A stretch of DNA of 64,000 bases from Vreelandella sulfidaeris (GCA_007182875.1 AP019514.1:2356001-2420000); one strand, 5' to 3'; positions 1 through 11,262 are shown, counted from the stretch's first letter. The notes: generated by a model from the sequence alone, not told the origin. Numbers and translations: made by a program.

Positions 1-774
1 TCCGGCTCAGTACCACTACGGAATCTTGCCAAATAGGGACCGAAAGCCTCTTCGCTTAACCAGAACTGCAGCATGTTGGTTACGCCGTTACTGGTTAGCG
101 TCGCGCCAGATAGCGCATCTACTTCGTATTCGTCGCTAGCACCGCCTTTGGTCAGGTGAATCTCCGGTGAGAGGTCACCCTCTTCATCGTAAATTTTCTT
201 CCCTTCCCACTGAGCCTGCCAGCGCGGATTGTTAACTTCAGCACCCAGACCTGGCGTTTCGCTGTGCTCATAGTAGGTGATACTGACAATAGTATTGCCA
301 TCACCTTCTACTGCCAGGAAGCCACGCATGAGTCCCCAAAGACCTTGGCCCCGAATAGGTAGCACGATCTGTTCCGGGTCATCTTCATTGCCAATCAAAT
401 ACACTGTGGCATAGTTTTCAACCCGTGACAGTCCCGCAATGTCCTGATCACCCGATAATGTACGACCCGAGGCTGGGTCACTCGCAGCCCTCAAAACTGT
501 CATAAGTATCGGGATCAAACTCTTCGGAGTACTCACCGGTATCCAGATCAACGACCCGAGCGGTAATTTCCTCGTTAAATACCTCTTCAACATCCATGCC
601 CGGCTCATACAGCTTGGCAACGTTCAAGATATTGGTTTTACGGTCGAGCTCCTGATTAAGCTGCTGCATTGGTCGCAAAGCGACTGCTGCAGTCGAGACA
701 ATGACGGAGCACACAATACACAATGCAAACGCCACAATCAGGACTTTCTTGATGGAGTTATTACCTTGTGCCAT
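1..774 (-). CDS. nqrC: Na+-translocating NADH:quinone reductase subunit C, 3' end outside window
   Basis: Subunit C of the six-subunit inner-membrane Na+-NQR complex, which moves electrons from NADH to ubiquinone and pumps Na+. The N-terminus has one membrane helix (residues about 10-30) followed by a periplasmic FMN-binding domain. The flavinylation motif LSGATLTS, whose Thr carries covalent FMN in this family, is encoded near 95-120. A one-base insertion near 490 breaks the frame: the upstream part ends at SFEGCE, and the other frame resumes with ASDPASGRTLSGDQD. Its ATG overlaps the TAA of nqrB by one base (TAATG), so translation is probably coupled. About 258 residues are visible; the last few codons lie off the left edge. 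Identification is secure. Confidence 0.95.
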
Positions 775-1997
775 TAGGCGGTCTCCTCGGCCGGAACGCC
801 GGTACGCTTCACGCGACGCTTGATATTGGCCTGGACGAAGAAATGGTCAATCAGCGGTGCAAACAGGTTAGCGAAGAGAATCGCCAGCATGATGCCTTCC
901 GGGAAAGCCGGGTTTACAACGCGAATCAAGACAGTCATTACACCAATCAGCGCACCAAATAGCAGCCGCCCCTGATTGGTCATTGAGGCTGACACCGGGT
1001 CGGTCGCCATGAACACCATACCGAAGGCAAAACCACCAATGACCAAGTGCCAATACCATGGCATGGCAAACATCGGGTTGGTGTCAGAACCTACCAGGTT
1101 AAACAGTGCACTGGTCGCCACCATCCCCAGGAAGACGCCGAGCACGATTCGCCATGAAGCAATACGTGTCCACAACAGTACCGCTAAACCGATCAAGATC
1201 GCCAGGGTTGAGACTTCACCGACAGAGCCGGGAACAAAGCCAAGGAAAGCATCCCACCAACTATAGGTACTCGTCATTTCTGCCATACTTTCTTGGAAAG
1301 CAAGCGAGAGGAGTAGCCCCGGTATAGCCATCCGCTGCAACCCATACGGCATCGCCCGATATTTGCGCGGGGTAAGCGAAGTACAGAAAAGCACGTCCGG
1401 TCAGCGCAGGGTTCAGGAAGTTCTTACCCGTGCCACCGAAGATTTCTTTACCAATGACAACACCGAAGGTAATACCTAAAGCAACTTGCCAAAGCGGAAT
1501 CGTCGCGGGCAGTATTAACGCGAACAGTACCGATGTGACGAAAAAGCCTTCATTAACTTCGTGGCCGCGCTTGATGGCAAACAGTACTTCCCAGAAACCA
1601 CCCACTACAAACGTTACCAAATAGATAGGTAAGAAGTAGGTAGCCCCTAAGACAAAGTTCGCCCACAAGCTGCTGGGATCGTGCCCAGACGCCAATGTCA
1701 TCAAAATTGCTTCGCGCCAACCGCCCATAGACGCGTATCCCGCGTCGATAGCCGTGTTAGCTTGCCAGCCAGCATTCCACATGCCAAAGAACATGGCCGG
1801 GAAAGTACACAACCATACCGTGATCATGATGCGTTTAAGATCAATACCATCACGCACATGAGCAGTGGTTTTAGCAACGCTCGGCGGCGTGTAAAAATGG
1901 TATCGACCGCTTCAAATAACGGATAGAACTTTTCGTACTTTCCGCCTTTGTGGAAGTGCGGCTCGATATTTTGGAGTGTCTGTTGAATACCCATCAT
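774..1997 (-). CDS. nqrB: Na+-translocating NADH:quinone reductase subunit B
   Basis: Multi-span membrane subunit of Na+-NQR, part of the Na+ path. About 407 codons, normal for the family. The flavinylation motif appears as DGYTGATPL (SGAT-like; the Thr carries FMN in homologues), near 1320. Many hydrophobic helices are visible, for example around [20 protein letters not shown]. Two frameshifts: near 1893 a T is missing from a T run in VDTIFYTPPS, and near 1310 the frame changes right after TGATPL. The start ATG overlaps the nqrA stop (TGATG). It lies between nqrA and nqrC in the usual nqrABCDEF order. Confidence 0.95.
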
Positions 1998-3341
1998 CAG
2001 GCCTCTTTCTCGATCATGGTGAGATTGTCACGCAGGATGGGGCCATATTCGTATTTGCCTGGGCAAACATACGTGCATAGCGCCAGATCCTCTTCGTCCA
2101 GCTCCAAACACCCAAGCTGCATGGCAACCTCAATGTCACCCACGATCAGCGAACGCAGTAGCTGAGTTGGCATAATATCCAACGGCATCACCGTTTCATA
2201 AGAACCAACGGGCACCATGGCGCGCTCTGAGCCATTGGTTGATGTGGTTGGTGCGTAGTTACGCAAGCCCTTGAATCTGGAAAGGTAAATACCCAGAACC
2301 GAATGTCGATCTGCGCCCAACGACAGCCAGCCCATTAAGATGCGCTTATTACCTTCTTCAATCAGACTAACTTGATTGTTAAAACGCCCCAGGTAGGTAA
2401 GCTTGCCTTCGGCAGTAAAGCCAGAGAACACAGAACCAGAAATCACGCGAGTGTCATCGGGTTTGATGACTTCTTCTGCCAGGGAGTTCCTCTGTGCTAG
2501 CACCGACACGCGTTCGCACCAGGCGAGGATTTTCAGCACGCGGCCCCCAATGGCGACCACACGGCTCATATCCAGCTTACCTTCTACAAAGAACTTACCG
2601 AACGCGATAACGTCCTGATAGCCGATGTGCCACACCTTTCTATGCAGTGCGACAGGAGAAAGGAAGTGGATATGAGTGCCCACTAGACCGGCAGGATGCG
2701 GCCCAGCAAAGCTTTCTGCCTTGACGCCGTCAACATCGCCACCTGGAATTGAGGCATTTTCACCCGTGCATAAGAAGACGTTGCCCTCGGTCAGGCGCGC
2801 TAACACCTTGAGGCCGTCCTCGAATGCCTGCGACTGTTCATTAATGATCAGTTCAGGATCAGGGCTAAGTGGATGGGTATCCATAGCAGTTACAAAATAT
2901 CGGCCGGGGTGCTGTCAATGGCCGGAGTACGCGAAAGGGACGGGTACGTAGCGCCGTCCAGAGTCCCGACTCCACCAGTTGGTCAACAACGACCTGACGT
3001 TCAAGCTGCGCTAAGGCATTACGATCATGAGCAGCGAATTCAACCGCTTCCTCAGTTTCGTCGACTTTGATCACGACAGATAGTAAACGACGTTTTTCGC
3101 CACGGTTTATTGCAAGCACTTCACCGGCAGCGGGCGCTGTATAGCGCACACCATCAATTTTCTTATCGGTGAAGAGCAATTGGCCTAGTTTGACCTTATC
3201 CCCTTCCCGGACCTCCATTGTTGGCTTCATGCCAACATAGTCGGTACCAGGATTGCCACGTGGCGCACAGGCCGCGCATCTTCAATACGCTGCTCGGGCG
3301 CTCCCGCGATGGGGAGATCCAGGCCTTTTGACTTCGATCAT
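1997..3341 (-). CDS. nqrA: Na+-translocating NADH:quinone reductase subunit A
   Basis: Peripheral cytoplasmic subunit of Na+-NQR and first gene of the operon. About 448 codons, as expected. The N-terminus (MIEVK, then [16 protein letters not shown]) and a biotinyl-lipoyl-like segment ([20 protein letters not shown]) are visible, followed by the long NqrA core ([30 protein letters not shown]). At least six indels occur: near 3260, near 3320, two T-run deletions near 2895-2925, and a compensating pair near 2485 and 2530. That last pair leaves the frame open but replaces about 12 residues with a wrong sequence. The start was chosen at the ATG that gives the conserved N-terminus. Confidence 0.94.
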
Positions 3342-3385
3342 AGTCTCGCCCAGTTGTTGGATCGGATATACGAAGGTAAGGGGTT

Positions 3386-3429
3386 CGAATGCTTATTTTC
3401 TGCTCAGCGAATGCTTATTTTCTGCTCAG
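3386..3429. repeat. Perfect 22-bp tandem duplication upstream of nqrA
   Basis: Two adjacent identical 22-bp copies (3386-3407 and 3408-3429), each beginning cgaatgctta and ending tgctcag, lie 45-88 bases upstream of the nqrA start. This is where the nqr promoter would be expected. They could duplicate a regulator site, or be a recent slippage event or assembly artefact. Confidence 0.7.
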
Positions 3430-3570
3430 ATTGTTACCAGTCCGGCCCAAGTAGCACTTGAACCACCCCGAAAAAATCCATCGTATTATAAAGACAAGCG
3501 CGTCCAATGACCACATCCCTTAAGATCGCAAAGGTGCTATATACTTTGGCTAAAAGGCTTTACAAAAATC

Positions 3571-3596
3571 AAAAAAGCGCCACCCGAAGGTGACGC
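3571..3596 (-). terminator. Rho-independent terminator of gap
   Basis: On the minus strand an 8-bp stem (GCGTCACC/GGTGGCGC with one wobble) around a TTCG tetraloop is followed by TTTTTT. It sits 54 bases past the gap stop codon and ends the gap transcript before the nqr promoter region. Confidence 0.85.
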
Positions 3597-3649
3597 TGCA
3601 TCATAATTTAGCCTGACAGCCCGCCTACGAGCTAAGCGAGCACCATTAT

Positions 3650-5115
3650 TTAACGCGGCAGCTTTAAAAACCGCACATTAGACATCTGCTGTAAAATTCT
3701 CACGACTTGGCAGCTATAGCCAAATTCGTTGTCGTACCACATGTAAACAACAGCATGATGACCGTTGGCGATGGTGGCTTTGGCATCAACAATACCGGCA
3801 TGACGGTTACCCACGAAGTCCGACGAAACCACCTCGGCGGAGTCGACAAAGTCAATTTGCTTCTGGTAAGCAGAATCAATCGACATCCGGCGCAGGTAGT
3901 CATTTAGCGCAGCGGCATCGGTGGTTTTATCCAGGGTCAGGTTAAGAATGGCCATGGAAACATTCGGGATGGGCACACGAATCGCGTTACCGGTCAGCTT
4001 TCCCTCAAGCTCAGGCAGTGCCTTTGAGACGGCTTTAGCGGCACCCGTCTCGGTCAACACCATATTCAGAGCTGCACTACGACCACGACGATCGCCTTTA
4101 TGGTAGTTATCGATAAGGTTCTGGTCATTAGTGTACGCATGCACGGTTTCCACGTGACCATTTACCACGCCATACTCATCATTCAGCACTTTCAGTACAG
4201 GCACGATAGCGTTGGTGGTACACGAAGCAGCCGACACGATAAGGTCGTCATCACCAATGGACTCATGGTTAATGCCATAGACAATATTTTTAATATCGCC
4301 TTTACCTGGGGCTGTCAGCAGCGCCTTGGCAGCACCCTTGCACTGCAGATGTTGCCCTAGGCCTGCATCATCGCGCCAAATACCGGTGTTATCGACAATC
4401 ACCGCGTTATGAATACCGTACTCGGTGTAATCAATCTCGCTGGGTGAATCTGCGTAGATGACCTGAATGACATTGCCATTCACTATTAAAGAACGCGCCT
4501 CTGCATCGACCATGATAGTGCCGTCAAACGGACCATGGACGGAATCACGGCGCAGCAGGCTAGCGCGTTTCTCAAGGTCTTTGCTACATCGCCGCGGCCA
4601 CGAACGACGATAGCGCGTAAACGCAGCAGATTACCGCCACCGGCTTTCTCAACCATCACCCGCGCCAGCAAACGACCGATACGGCCAAAACCGTAGAGCA
4701 CGACATCTTGCGGCTCGCCGGTACTGGCGCCAGGCTGGTAGCCGTCAATGATTTCGCCCAGCTCTTTACGCAGGAAGGCGTCAACATCGCCGCCACCCTG
4801 GCGCTTAAACATTACCCCTAACTTGCCCACATCCACGTGCGCAGGCCCAAGGTTTAGCGCAACCATACTTTTGAGAATTGGGTAAGTATCCTCAACGGAG
4901 AGTTCGGTTCCCTCCAGTTTGCGCACGAAGCGGTGATCTTTAAGAATCCGGATAACTGACCGTTTGATCAGCGAACGTCCAAACATGGTGGCAACGACAT
5001 TGTTCTGACGATAGAGCTGCCCAACTAACGGGATCATTTGCTCCGCCAAGGCTTCGTTGCCCTGCCATTCTTGAAAAACGTTTTCGAGCGCTTGCTGACT
5101 CACGTGCGGCCTCAT
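3650..5115 (-). CDS. gap: Glyceraldehyde-3-phosphate dehydrogenase, long N-terminally extended type
   Basis: NAD(P)-dependent GAPDH of glycolysis/gluconeogenesis. About 488 codons against about 335 for classical GAPDH. The extra 130 or so N-terminal residues (ALAEQMIPLVGQLYRQNNVV, SLIKRSVIRILKDHRF) are typical of the Pseudomonas-type enzyme encoded beside mfd. The Rossmann motif DVVLYGFGRIGRLLARV (about 142-158) and the catalytic SAASCTTNAIVPV (active-site Cys) are present, and it ends with WYDNEFGYSCQVVRIL. One frameshift near 4540 falls between GRGDVAKTL and the segment that should read RRDSVHGPFDGTI. It is divergent from mfd and ends at a clear terminator. I infer a gluconeogenic role from the family type. 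Confidence 0.93.
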
Positions 5116-5234
5116 CAGGTAGTGGAAACAGGAAGTGGGAACGGGGTCGTAGACAAATCAATTGATGCTTATTATCCGGGGCAAGCGCAGTGGTCGCAAT
5201 GAATGGATAGTCGCACAACATGTAGGGGTATTAC

Positions 5235-5269
5235 AGAATCGTCGATCTCACTACAAAAAGAACGATTCT
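5235..5269. promoter_or_regulatory. Inverted repeat in the gap/mfd divergent promoter region
   Basis: agaatcgt (5235-5242) and its exact reverse complement acgattct (5262-5269) are separated by 19 bases, between the divergent gap and mfd starts. A binding site or hairpin is possible; the regulator is unknown. Confidence 0.4.
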
Positions 5270-5367
5270 AAAAGATTCAGCCGCTACCTTAAGCCGCGGC
5301 ACTCTAACTGAAACGGGTGATCGTGTATGATCTGTTTTCCGTTTCAGCGCAAAACGATATCTTGCTT

Positions 5368-8300
5368 ATGCCGACATTCTCTTTGCTCGAACCGCCCCAG
5401 CCTCAAGGGACACGCGACACACTTTACTGGACAGCGCCGCCGGGCAGTGCGACTGCGCTGGCACTTTCCGCGTTGCGGCTCATGCTCCCATCTTGGTGAT
5501 CACCCCCAGTACAGCCAGTGCACAGCGCCTGGAACAAGATCTCTACTTTTATAGCGATGTGCCGGTTTTACCCTTTCCCGACTGGGAAACACTGCCTTAC
5601 GATAGCTTCTCCCCACCAGGATATTGTTTCAGCAAGGCTACGCACGCTGCGTCAACTACAAGATGGCGTTCGCGGTATTGTTCTGGTCCCCATCAATACG
5701 CTGATGCAACGATTACCACCGGTTGAATATATTGCTGGCCGGGTAATGACGCTAAAAACCGGCGAGCGTTTAAATCGGGAAGCATTTCGTGAATCACTTT
5801 CCAGGGCGGGCTACCGCGCCGTTGAAACAGTATACGAACCCGGCGAATACGCCATGCGTGGCGCGCTGATCGACCTGTTTGCGATGGGTATGGATGAGCC
5901 GATTCGCATCGACCTGTTTGATGATGAAATTGACACGCTGCGCCATTTCGATCCAGGCAGTCAGCGCTCGACAGATAAACTGGATGCATTGGAACTACTG
6001 CCTGCCCACGAATACTCGCTGAGCCGCAGCGCTATCGCCTGTTTTCGTGAGCAGTTTGAAACCCTGTTTGATGTCGATCCGCGCCAGTGCCCACTTTACA
6101 ACGATGCGCTAAAAGGCATTCCATCGCCGGGCCTCGAACATTACTTACCGTTGTTTTTTGATCAAACCGCCTCGCTGTTTGATCACCTGACCGATGATAC
6201 CCGGGTGGCACTCCTGCCGGGCGTTTTGATGCGGCCGAGCAGCACTGGCGGTCAATTGATGCCCGCTACGTTAATTTAGGCGTTGATCCAACCCGCCCCT
6301 CCTGCCTCCGCATCGGGCATTTTTCCTGTTAATGATGTATTTTCGGCAATTAAGGCCCGGCCGCGTATAGAGCTGACCGACGATAGCGAACAGCGCCACG
6401 CCCAACATCCCGAAGCTTTGCCGCTTCCCACGCTATCTATCAATGCCCGCGCCAAACAACCGTTAGGCGAACTAGCTGCGTTTCTGAAATCTCACGACCA
6501 GACCCGCATGCTTTTTTGTGGCGGAGTCCAGAGGGCGCCGCGAAGCGCTGGAAGAAATATTAGCGCCTCTTGGGCTTCCCCCTGCCCCACGTTAATAGCT
6601 TTCACGATTTTCTAGCCAGCAAGCATACTTATGCAATTACTGAAGGCTTGGTTGACAGCGGCCTATGGCTGAACAACCCCAGCGTTGCGGTGATTAGCGA
6701 AACGGAGCTGTTTGGCGATGTGGTACGCCAAAGCCGACGGCGCGAAAAAGCTACCGATGATAACGAGCTTGCGGTTCGTCACCTATCAGAACTGCGCGAA
6801 GGCGCCCCGGTCGTTCACCAGGCCCATGGTGTGGGCGCTATTTGGAAACGCTAGAGGCAGGCGGCCAGGCGAGTGAGTTTCTGGCGCTCTCTTACGCCGA
6901 TGGCGCCAAACTTTATGTGCCCGTTGATAGCCTGCACCTCATTTCTCGCTACAGCGGTGCCGATGACGAACTGGCGCCGCTACAAGCTTGGTTCGGATCA
7001 ATGGAAAAGCCCGCCGCAAAGCTGCGGAGAAGATCCGCGATACGGCTGCTGAACTACTAGATGTCTACGCCCGCAGGGGAAGCCCAGCAAGGCGTTGTCT
7101 ACGAAGCGCCAGGCGATGAATATGTTCGTTTTGCGAGCAACTTCCCGTTTGAAGAGACCGCCGATCAGCACGCAGCGATTGAGGCTGTTATAAGCGACAT
7201 GACATCGCCACAGCCAATGGATCGCGTTGTTTGCGGCGACGTGGGCTTCGGCAAAACCGAAGTCGCCATGCGGGCGGCTTTCCTGGCCGTGCAATCCGGT
7301 CGCCAAGTGGTAGTACTGGTACCCACAACGCTATTGGCACGCCAGCATTTTGAGAACTTTCGCGACCGTTTTGCCGATACCGCCGTCAACATTGGTTTGA
7401 TCTCACGCTTTACCAGCGGAAAAGACGCCAACCAAACACTGGAGAGCATCAAAAGCGGCCAAACTGATATCGTTATTGGCACCCATAAACTGCTCTCCAA
7501 GAGCGTTGAGCTACCCAAGATGGGCTTACTAATCATTGATGAAGAGCACCGTTTTGGCGTGGCGCAAAAGAGAAGCTTAAAACACTGCGCGCTGAAGTCG
7601 ATATTTTGACATTAACGGCAACGCCCATACCGCGCACACTGAATATGGCCATGAGCGGTATCCGCGACCTTTCCATTATCGCAACGCCCCCGCTCGCCGC
7701 CTATCAGTCAAAACCTTCGTCCAGCAGCACGACACCAGCATTATTAAAGAAGCATTACTGCGTGAAATCCTACGCGGTGGCCAGGTCTATGTGCTGCATA
7801 ACGAGGTTAAAACGATTGAGAACAGTGCGGAAAAGATTCGAGAATTAATTCCCGAAGCCCGGGTGGCGGTAGCCCATGGCCAGCTCCCTGAGCGCAGCCT
7901 GGAACGGATCATGTCAGACTTCTACCACCGTCGCTTTAATGTGCTGGTGTGCTCAACCATTATTGAAACCGGTATTGACGTACCTAGCGCCAATACGATC
8001 ATTATTGAACGCGCCGATAAGTTTGGCCTGGCACAGCTGCACCAATTACGGGGTCGCGTAGGCCGCAGCCACCATCAGGCTTACGCTTACCTATTAACGC
8101 CACCTCCCAAAGCCATGACGCGAGATGCTATCAAACGCCTGGAAGCGATCAGCGCCTCAGATGATTTAGGCGCTGGCTTCACCCTGGCCAGCCACGATAT
8201 GGAAATCCGCGGGGCTGGCGAGCTGTTGGGTGATGAGCAGAGCGGCCAGATGGAAACCATCGGTTACACACTCTACATGGAGATGCTGGATCGTGCTGTG

Positions 8301-8802
8301 AAAGCCATACGTGCTGGTAAAACACCGAATATCGATGCGCCTTTCAATACCGGCGTGGAAATTAGCCTTAACCTGCCGGCACTGATTCCGAATGATTATA
8401 TTCACGATGTGCAACAACGGCTCGTCATGTATAAGCGGATTGCCAATACGCAAAGCGATAGTGAGCTTAAAGAGCTACAGGTTGAGCTGATTGACCGGTT
8501 TGGATTGCTACCCGCACCGCTAAAAAAATCTAATTCGCCAAACCAAGCTTCGCCATCGTGCTGAGCAATTAGGTATCAGCAAGATTGAGGCTGGAGAGAC
8601 CCGAGGGCGGGTGCTGTTTGATGGCAGCACCCAAGTCGATCCTTTAACGCTAGTCACCCTCATTCAGACCTCGCCTAAGCATTACCGTTTAGACGGTTCT
8701 GACACGTTAAGATTTGAATTGCCTATGGAAAGTGTCGACAAGCGCTTCCAGCAGCTCGAAAACTTACTCAGCACGCTTAATCAAAAAGTAGCGGCGGCGT
8801 GA
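5368..8802 (+). CDS. mfd: Transcription-repair coupling factor Mfd
   Basis: DNA translocase that pushes stalled RNA polymerase off damaged DNA and recruits UvrA. About 1145 codons (E. coli 1148). The order is canonical: UvrB-like N-terminus ([32 protein letters not shown]), CarD-like RNA-polymerase-binding domain ([12 protein letters not shown] near 6810), Walker [12 protein letters not shown] near 7240, Walker B DEEHRFGV near 7540, RecG-like motifs ([43 protein letters not shown]) and the C-terminal TRCF domain. About nine frameshifts, near 5480, 5630, 6230, 6530, 6840, 7015, 7585, 7700 and 8530. Every break resumes in another frame with no sequence lost, which indicates read error rather than decay. 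Start chosen at [10 protein letters not shown]. Confidence 0.95.
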
Positions 8803-8883
8803 ACCTTGGGGCAAACTTGCCACTAGCCATGCCTTATTGGTTCACAACGCGCATCAGCAGTGATTAACACATTAGGAACGACC

Positions 8884-9995
8884 ATGAATATACGCGATAC
8901 TTTTACCCTTTGGGGCCCTACCAGCTTGGCAGTTTTATTAGCCGCAAGCTTGGCGAGCCCCGCTTTTGCGCAACCGACTGAAGAGAAAGCCGATAGCCAG
9001 GCACAGGAAATCAGCATCGACGCCGTCGACAGCGCCGCTCAGGTGGCTGATCAGAATGAACTGCCCCGTGGCCATTTCCGCCTTCCTGAAAGCGGTGACG
9101 TGATTGGGAAGCGTTATACCGTCGTTGTCGAAGACCCCGAGCAAACACTGATTGATATCGCCCGTCGACATAATATTGGCTATGAAGAGATCCGCATGGC
9201 CAACCCCGATGTCAGCCTATGGGTACCCGGCGTAGGTACCGAAGTAGTGATCCCCGCTCAGTACATATTGCCGCCTGCCCCGCGCGAAGGCGTTGTTGTG
9301 AACCTTTCGGAACTACGTCTTTACTACTACCCGCTGACAAGCCGGGCATTGTCGAAACCTATCCGGTAAGCGTAGGCCGGGATGAATTTGCAACGCCTGT
9401 TGGCATTACCCGCACCACTGTCAAAGTTAAAGACCCCGCCTGGTCACCGCCCTCTTCTATGCGTCGCGAGGCAGCCGAACGCGGCGAACCGGCACCTTCT
9501 GTCGTACCGCCCGGACCAGACAACCCCTTGGGTGAGCACGCGATTTTGCTGGCCATGCCGAGCTACTTGATCCATGGCACCAATCGCCCTGACGGCGTTG
9601 GGATGCGAGTAAGCCGCGGCTGCATTCGTATGTACCCGGAAGACATTGAATCACTTTATGAGCGTTTACCGAGTGGCACTCAAGTTAATCTGATAGACGC
9701 GCCATTCAAAGCAGGCTGGGCAGCCGATGGCACGCTGTTCGTGCAGTCATTTCCTCAACTGGAAGAAAACGCGGAAGGCTTTGAGCCACTGCTCATCGCT
9801 ATTGAGCGGGTCAATGAGCTTACTGACGAAGATATTGAAATCGACGCCGAACAGATACAGCGCGCCGTCGAAACGCCGGACGGCCAATTTGTTGCACTTT
9901 ATGGGCCGCAAGCTGTCGAGCCAGAACCCGAGCCTGTTGAACTGATTGATGAGATTGAACTCAGCAAGTCATCCACTACTAATGAAGACGCATAA
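8884..9995 (+). CDS. Periplasmic L,D-transpeptidase with LysM domain (YkuD/ErfK family)
   Basis: About 370 codons. An N-terminal signal peptide (residues 1-26, ending SLASPAFA) is followed by a LysM-like segment (YTVVVEDPEQTLIDIARRHN) that binds peptidoglycan. The YkuD catalytic domain carries MPSYLIHGTNRPDGVGMRVS and then RGCIRMYPED, giving the His and the Ser-x-Gly-Cys nucleophile. The family makes 3-3 cross-links or attaches Braun-type lipoprotein to peptidoglycan. One frameshift near 9345 (LRLYYYP, then ADKPGIVETYP in the next frame). ATG at 8884 has AGGA upstream; the in-frame GTG at 8860 is less likely. It converges on an Lpp-like gene that could be its substrate. Confidence 0.9.
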
Positions 9996-10008
9996 AAACA
10001 GCTGCAAC

Positions 10009-10036
10009 AAAAAACCCCGCCAAGGCGGGGTTTTTT
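10009..10036. terminator. Bidirectional rho-independent terminator
   Basis: A perfect 7-bp stem CCCCGCC/GGCGGGG with an AA loop is flanked by an A run on one side and TTTTTT on the other. It can stop both the rightward L,D-transpeptidase transcript and the leftward lipoprotein transcript. Confidence 0.93.
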
Positions 10037-10156
10037 GCGTAGCTAGCGGCAAAAACTGCTTGCCCAGCGTTTTAATTTGCTAACGCCATACTAACTACAC
10101 CTTCATCCAGCAGCTACCAAGATAGTCTAGCGACATTCTCGATAGCCCAAGCAGAA

Positions 10157-10420
10157 TTACTTCTGCATGGAACGCTGGAACTGACGGCTCATTTCTTCAC
10201 GGTTCTGCTCAGACATCTGCAGAGCAGCCTGCGCATCGCGCTGGGCTTGGTTAGCAGTGTTCAAAGCTTGTGAAGCCATGCTGCGTGCTTCTGCTGCGTC
10301 AGCCTGTGCAGATTCTGCAGTCATGCGAACTTCTTCCAGTGCGCCGGTAGAAGCACAGCCTGCTAGGATTGCCAGTGAAGCGGCAGCAGCAGTCATTTTC
10401 AGAGTAGTTTTCAAAGTCAT
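10157..10420 (-). CDS. Lpp/OprI-type outer-membrane alanine-zipper lipoprotein
   Basis: An 87-residue murein lipoprotein. Signal peptide with lipobox LAILAGCAS (Cys about residue 22). The mature part is a heptad-rich helix full of Ala (AESAQADAAEARSMASQALN), like Pseudomonas OprI and E. coli Lpp, and ends SMQK. The C-terminal Lys is the residue that L,D-transpeptidases join to peptidoglycan. The ATG at 10420 was preferred because AAGGAG lies just upstream; an ORF extended to 10474 has no such site. The gene is intact. L,D-transpeptidase genes lie on both sides. The Lpp role is family knowledge; the link to its neighbours is inference. Confidence 0.9.
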   Translation of the reverse strand: MTLKTTLKMTAAAASLAILAGCASTGALEEVRMTAESAQADAAEARSMASQALNTANQAQRDAQAALQMSEQNREEMSRQFQRSMQK

Positions 10421-10632
10421 AATGTTCTCCTTGAGTCGTCCTTGGGTACTACGTTTAGGGTATGACAAAAGCAAGACTAAAAGCTTAGCTTAAATTTGTC
10501 TACCTGCGGTGCAGGTTCTTTACAATGACTTGTGCCATAAAGCACGCAAGCCAAACGCCGTTTTATAATAGACCACAGCGGTTGTCTATAGCCACTTGTT
10601 TAAAACCTCGAACTTCCTTCAACGGCAATAGC

Positions 10633-11262
10633 TTAACGGATCACTACCCGGGTGCCAACACCCACCAAATCCGTTAAGCGATCAATTTGCTCGTTAGTAA
10701 CGGCAACACACCCTTGGGTCCAATGAAAGCGCCCATGGATATCGGGATCGGCACTACCCAGACCGTGGATACCAATCGCCCCACCTAGGGCCGTGTCTTG
10801 CGGCGGATATCCGTTACGACGGTAGTAGTCGAAGTAATTTTCATAATCTGCTTGGGAATAAATTCCCTTTTCTAACGCCATTCGTGCATGGGGCGGTGTT
10901 GGAAAATCAATGCCCATGAAGGTGCGCCACTGGCTTTGATAATTAAAACGATTGATACGAAACTCGCCCTTTGGGGTCACGTTATCACCACGAACCCGCT
11001 GGGTCTTCGCCCCAGAACGCCCTAGTGAAATAGGCATAAAACGCTCAATCAGCGCACTTCCACGAAATACGCTAAGCGTTGCCTCTTTATCATCAACCAA
11101 TACCCAAAGCTCGTTACTATGGCGCGGTAAATGGGCGCGAGTAAGCATTGTTTCGATAAGATCAGAAGGGCCAGCTTGGCTAGGTGCATTAACAGCTGCG
11201 CTGGCAACTGCAGGCCAGCTCAGCGCCATGGCTAAAAAACGACGGCGATTTACAGGAATCAT
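10633..11262 (-). CDS. L,D-transpeptidase (YkuD family), short form
   Basis: 209 residues, intact. The N-terminus MIPVNRRRFLAMALSWPAVASAA looks like a signal peptide with a twin-arginine-like RRRFL motif. The YkuD domain has ELWVLVDDKEATLSVFRG at its start and IGIHGLGSADPDIHG followed by HWTQGCVAV (catalytic Cys in a T-Q-G-C context). It resembles the E. coli YafK/YcbB-class catalytic core without LysM. It is transcribed in the same direction as the Lpp-like gene, with about 210 bases between them. Its exact substrate cannot be read from sequence. Confidence 0.88.
   Translation of the reverse strand: MIPVNRRRFLAMALSWPAVASAAVNAPSQAGPSDLIETMLTRAHLPRHSNELWVLVDDKEATLSVFRGSALIERFMPISLGRSGAKTQRVRGDNVTPKGEFRINRFNYQSQWRTFMGIDFPTPPHARMALEKGIYSQADYENYFDYYRRNGYPPQDTALGGAIGIHGLGSADPDIHGRFHWTQGCVAVTNEQIDRLTDLVGVGTRVVIR

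Noticed and set aside
10421..10474. Longer start of the Lpp-like lipoprotein
   Set aside because: The added 18 residues would precede the signal peptide, and AAGGAG sits directly before the inner ATG.
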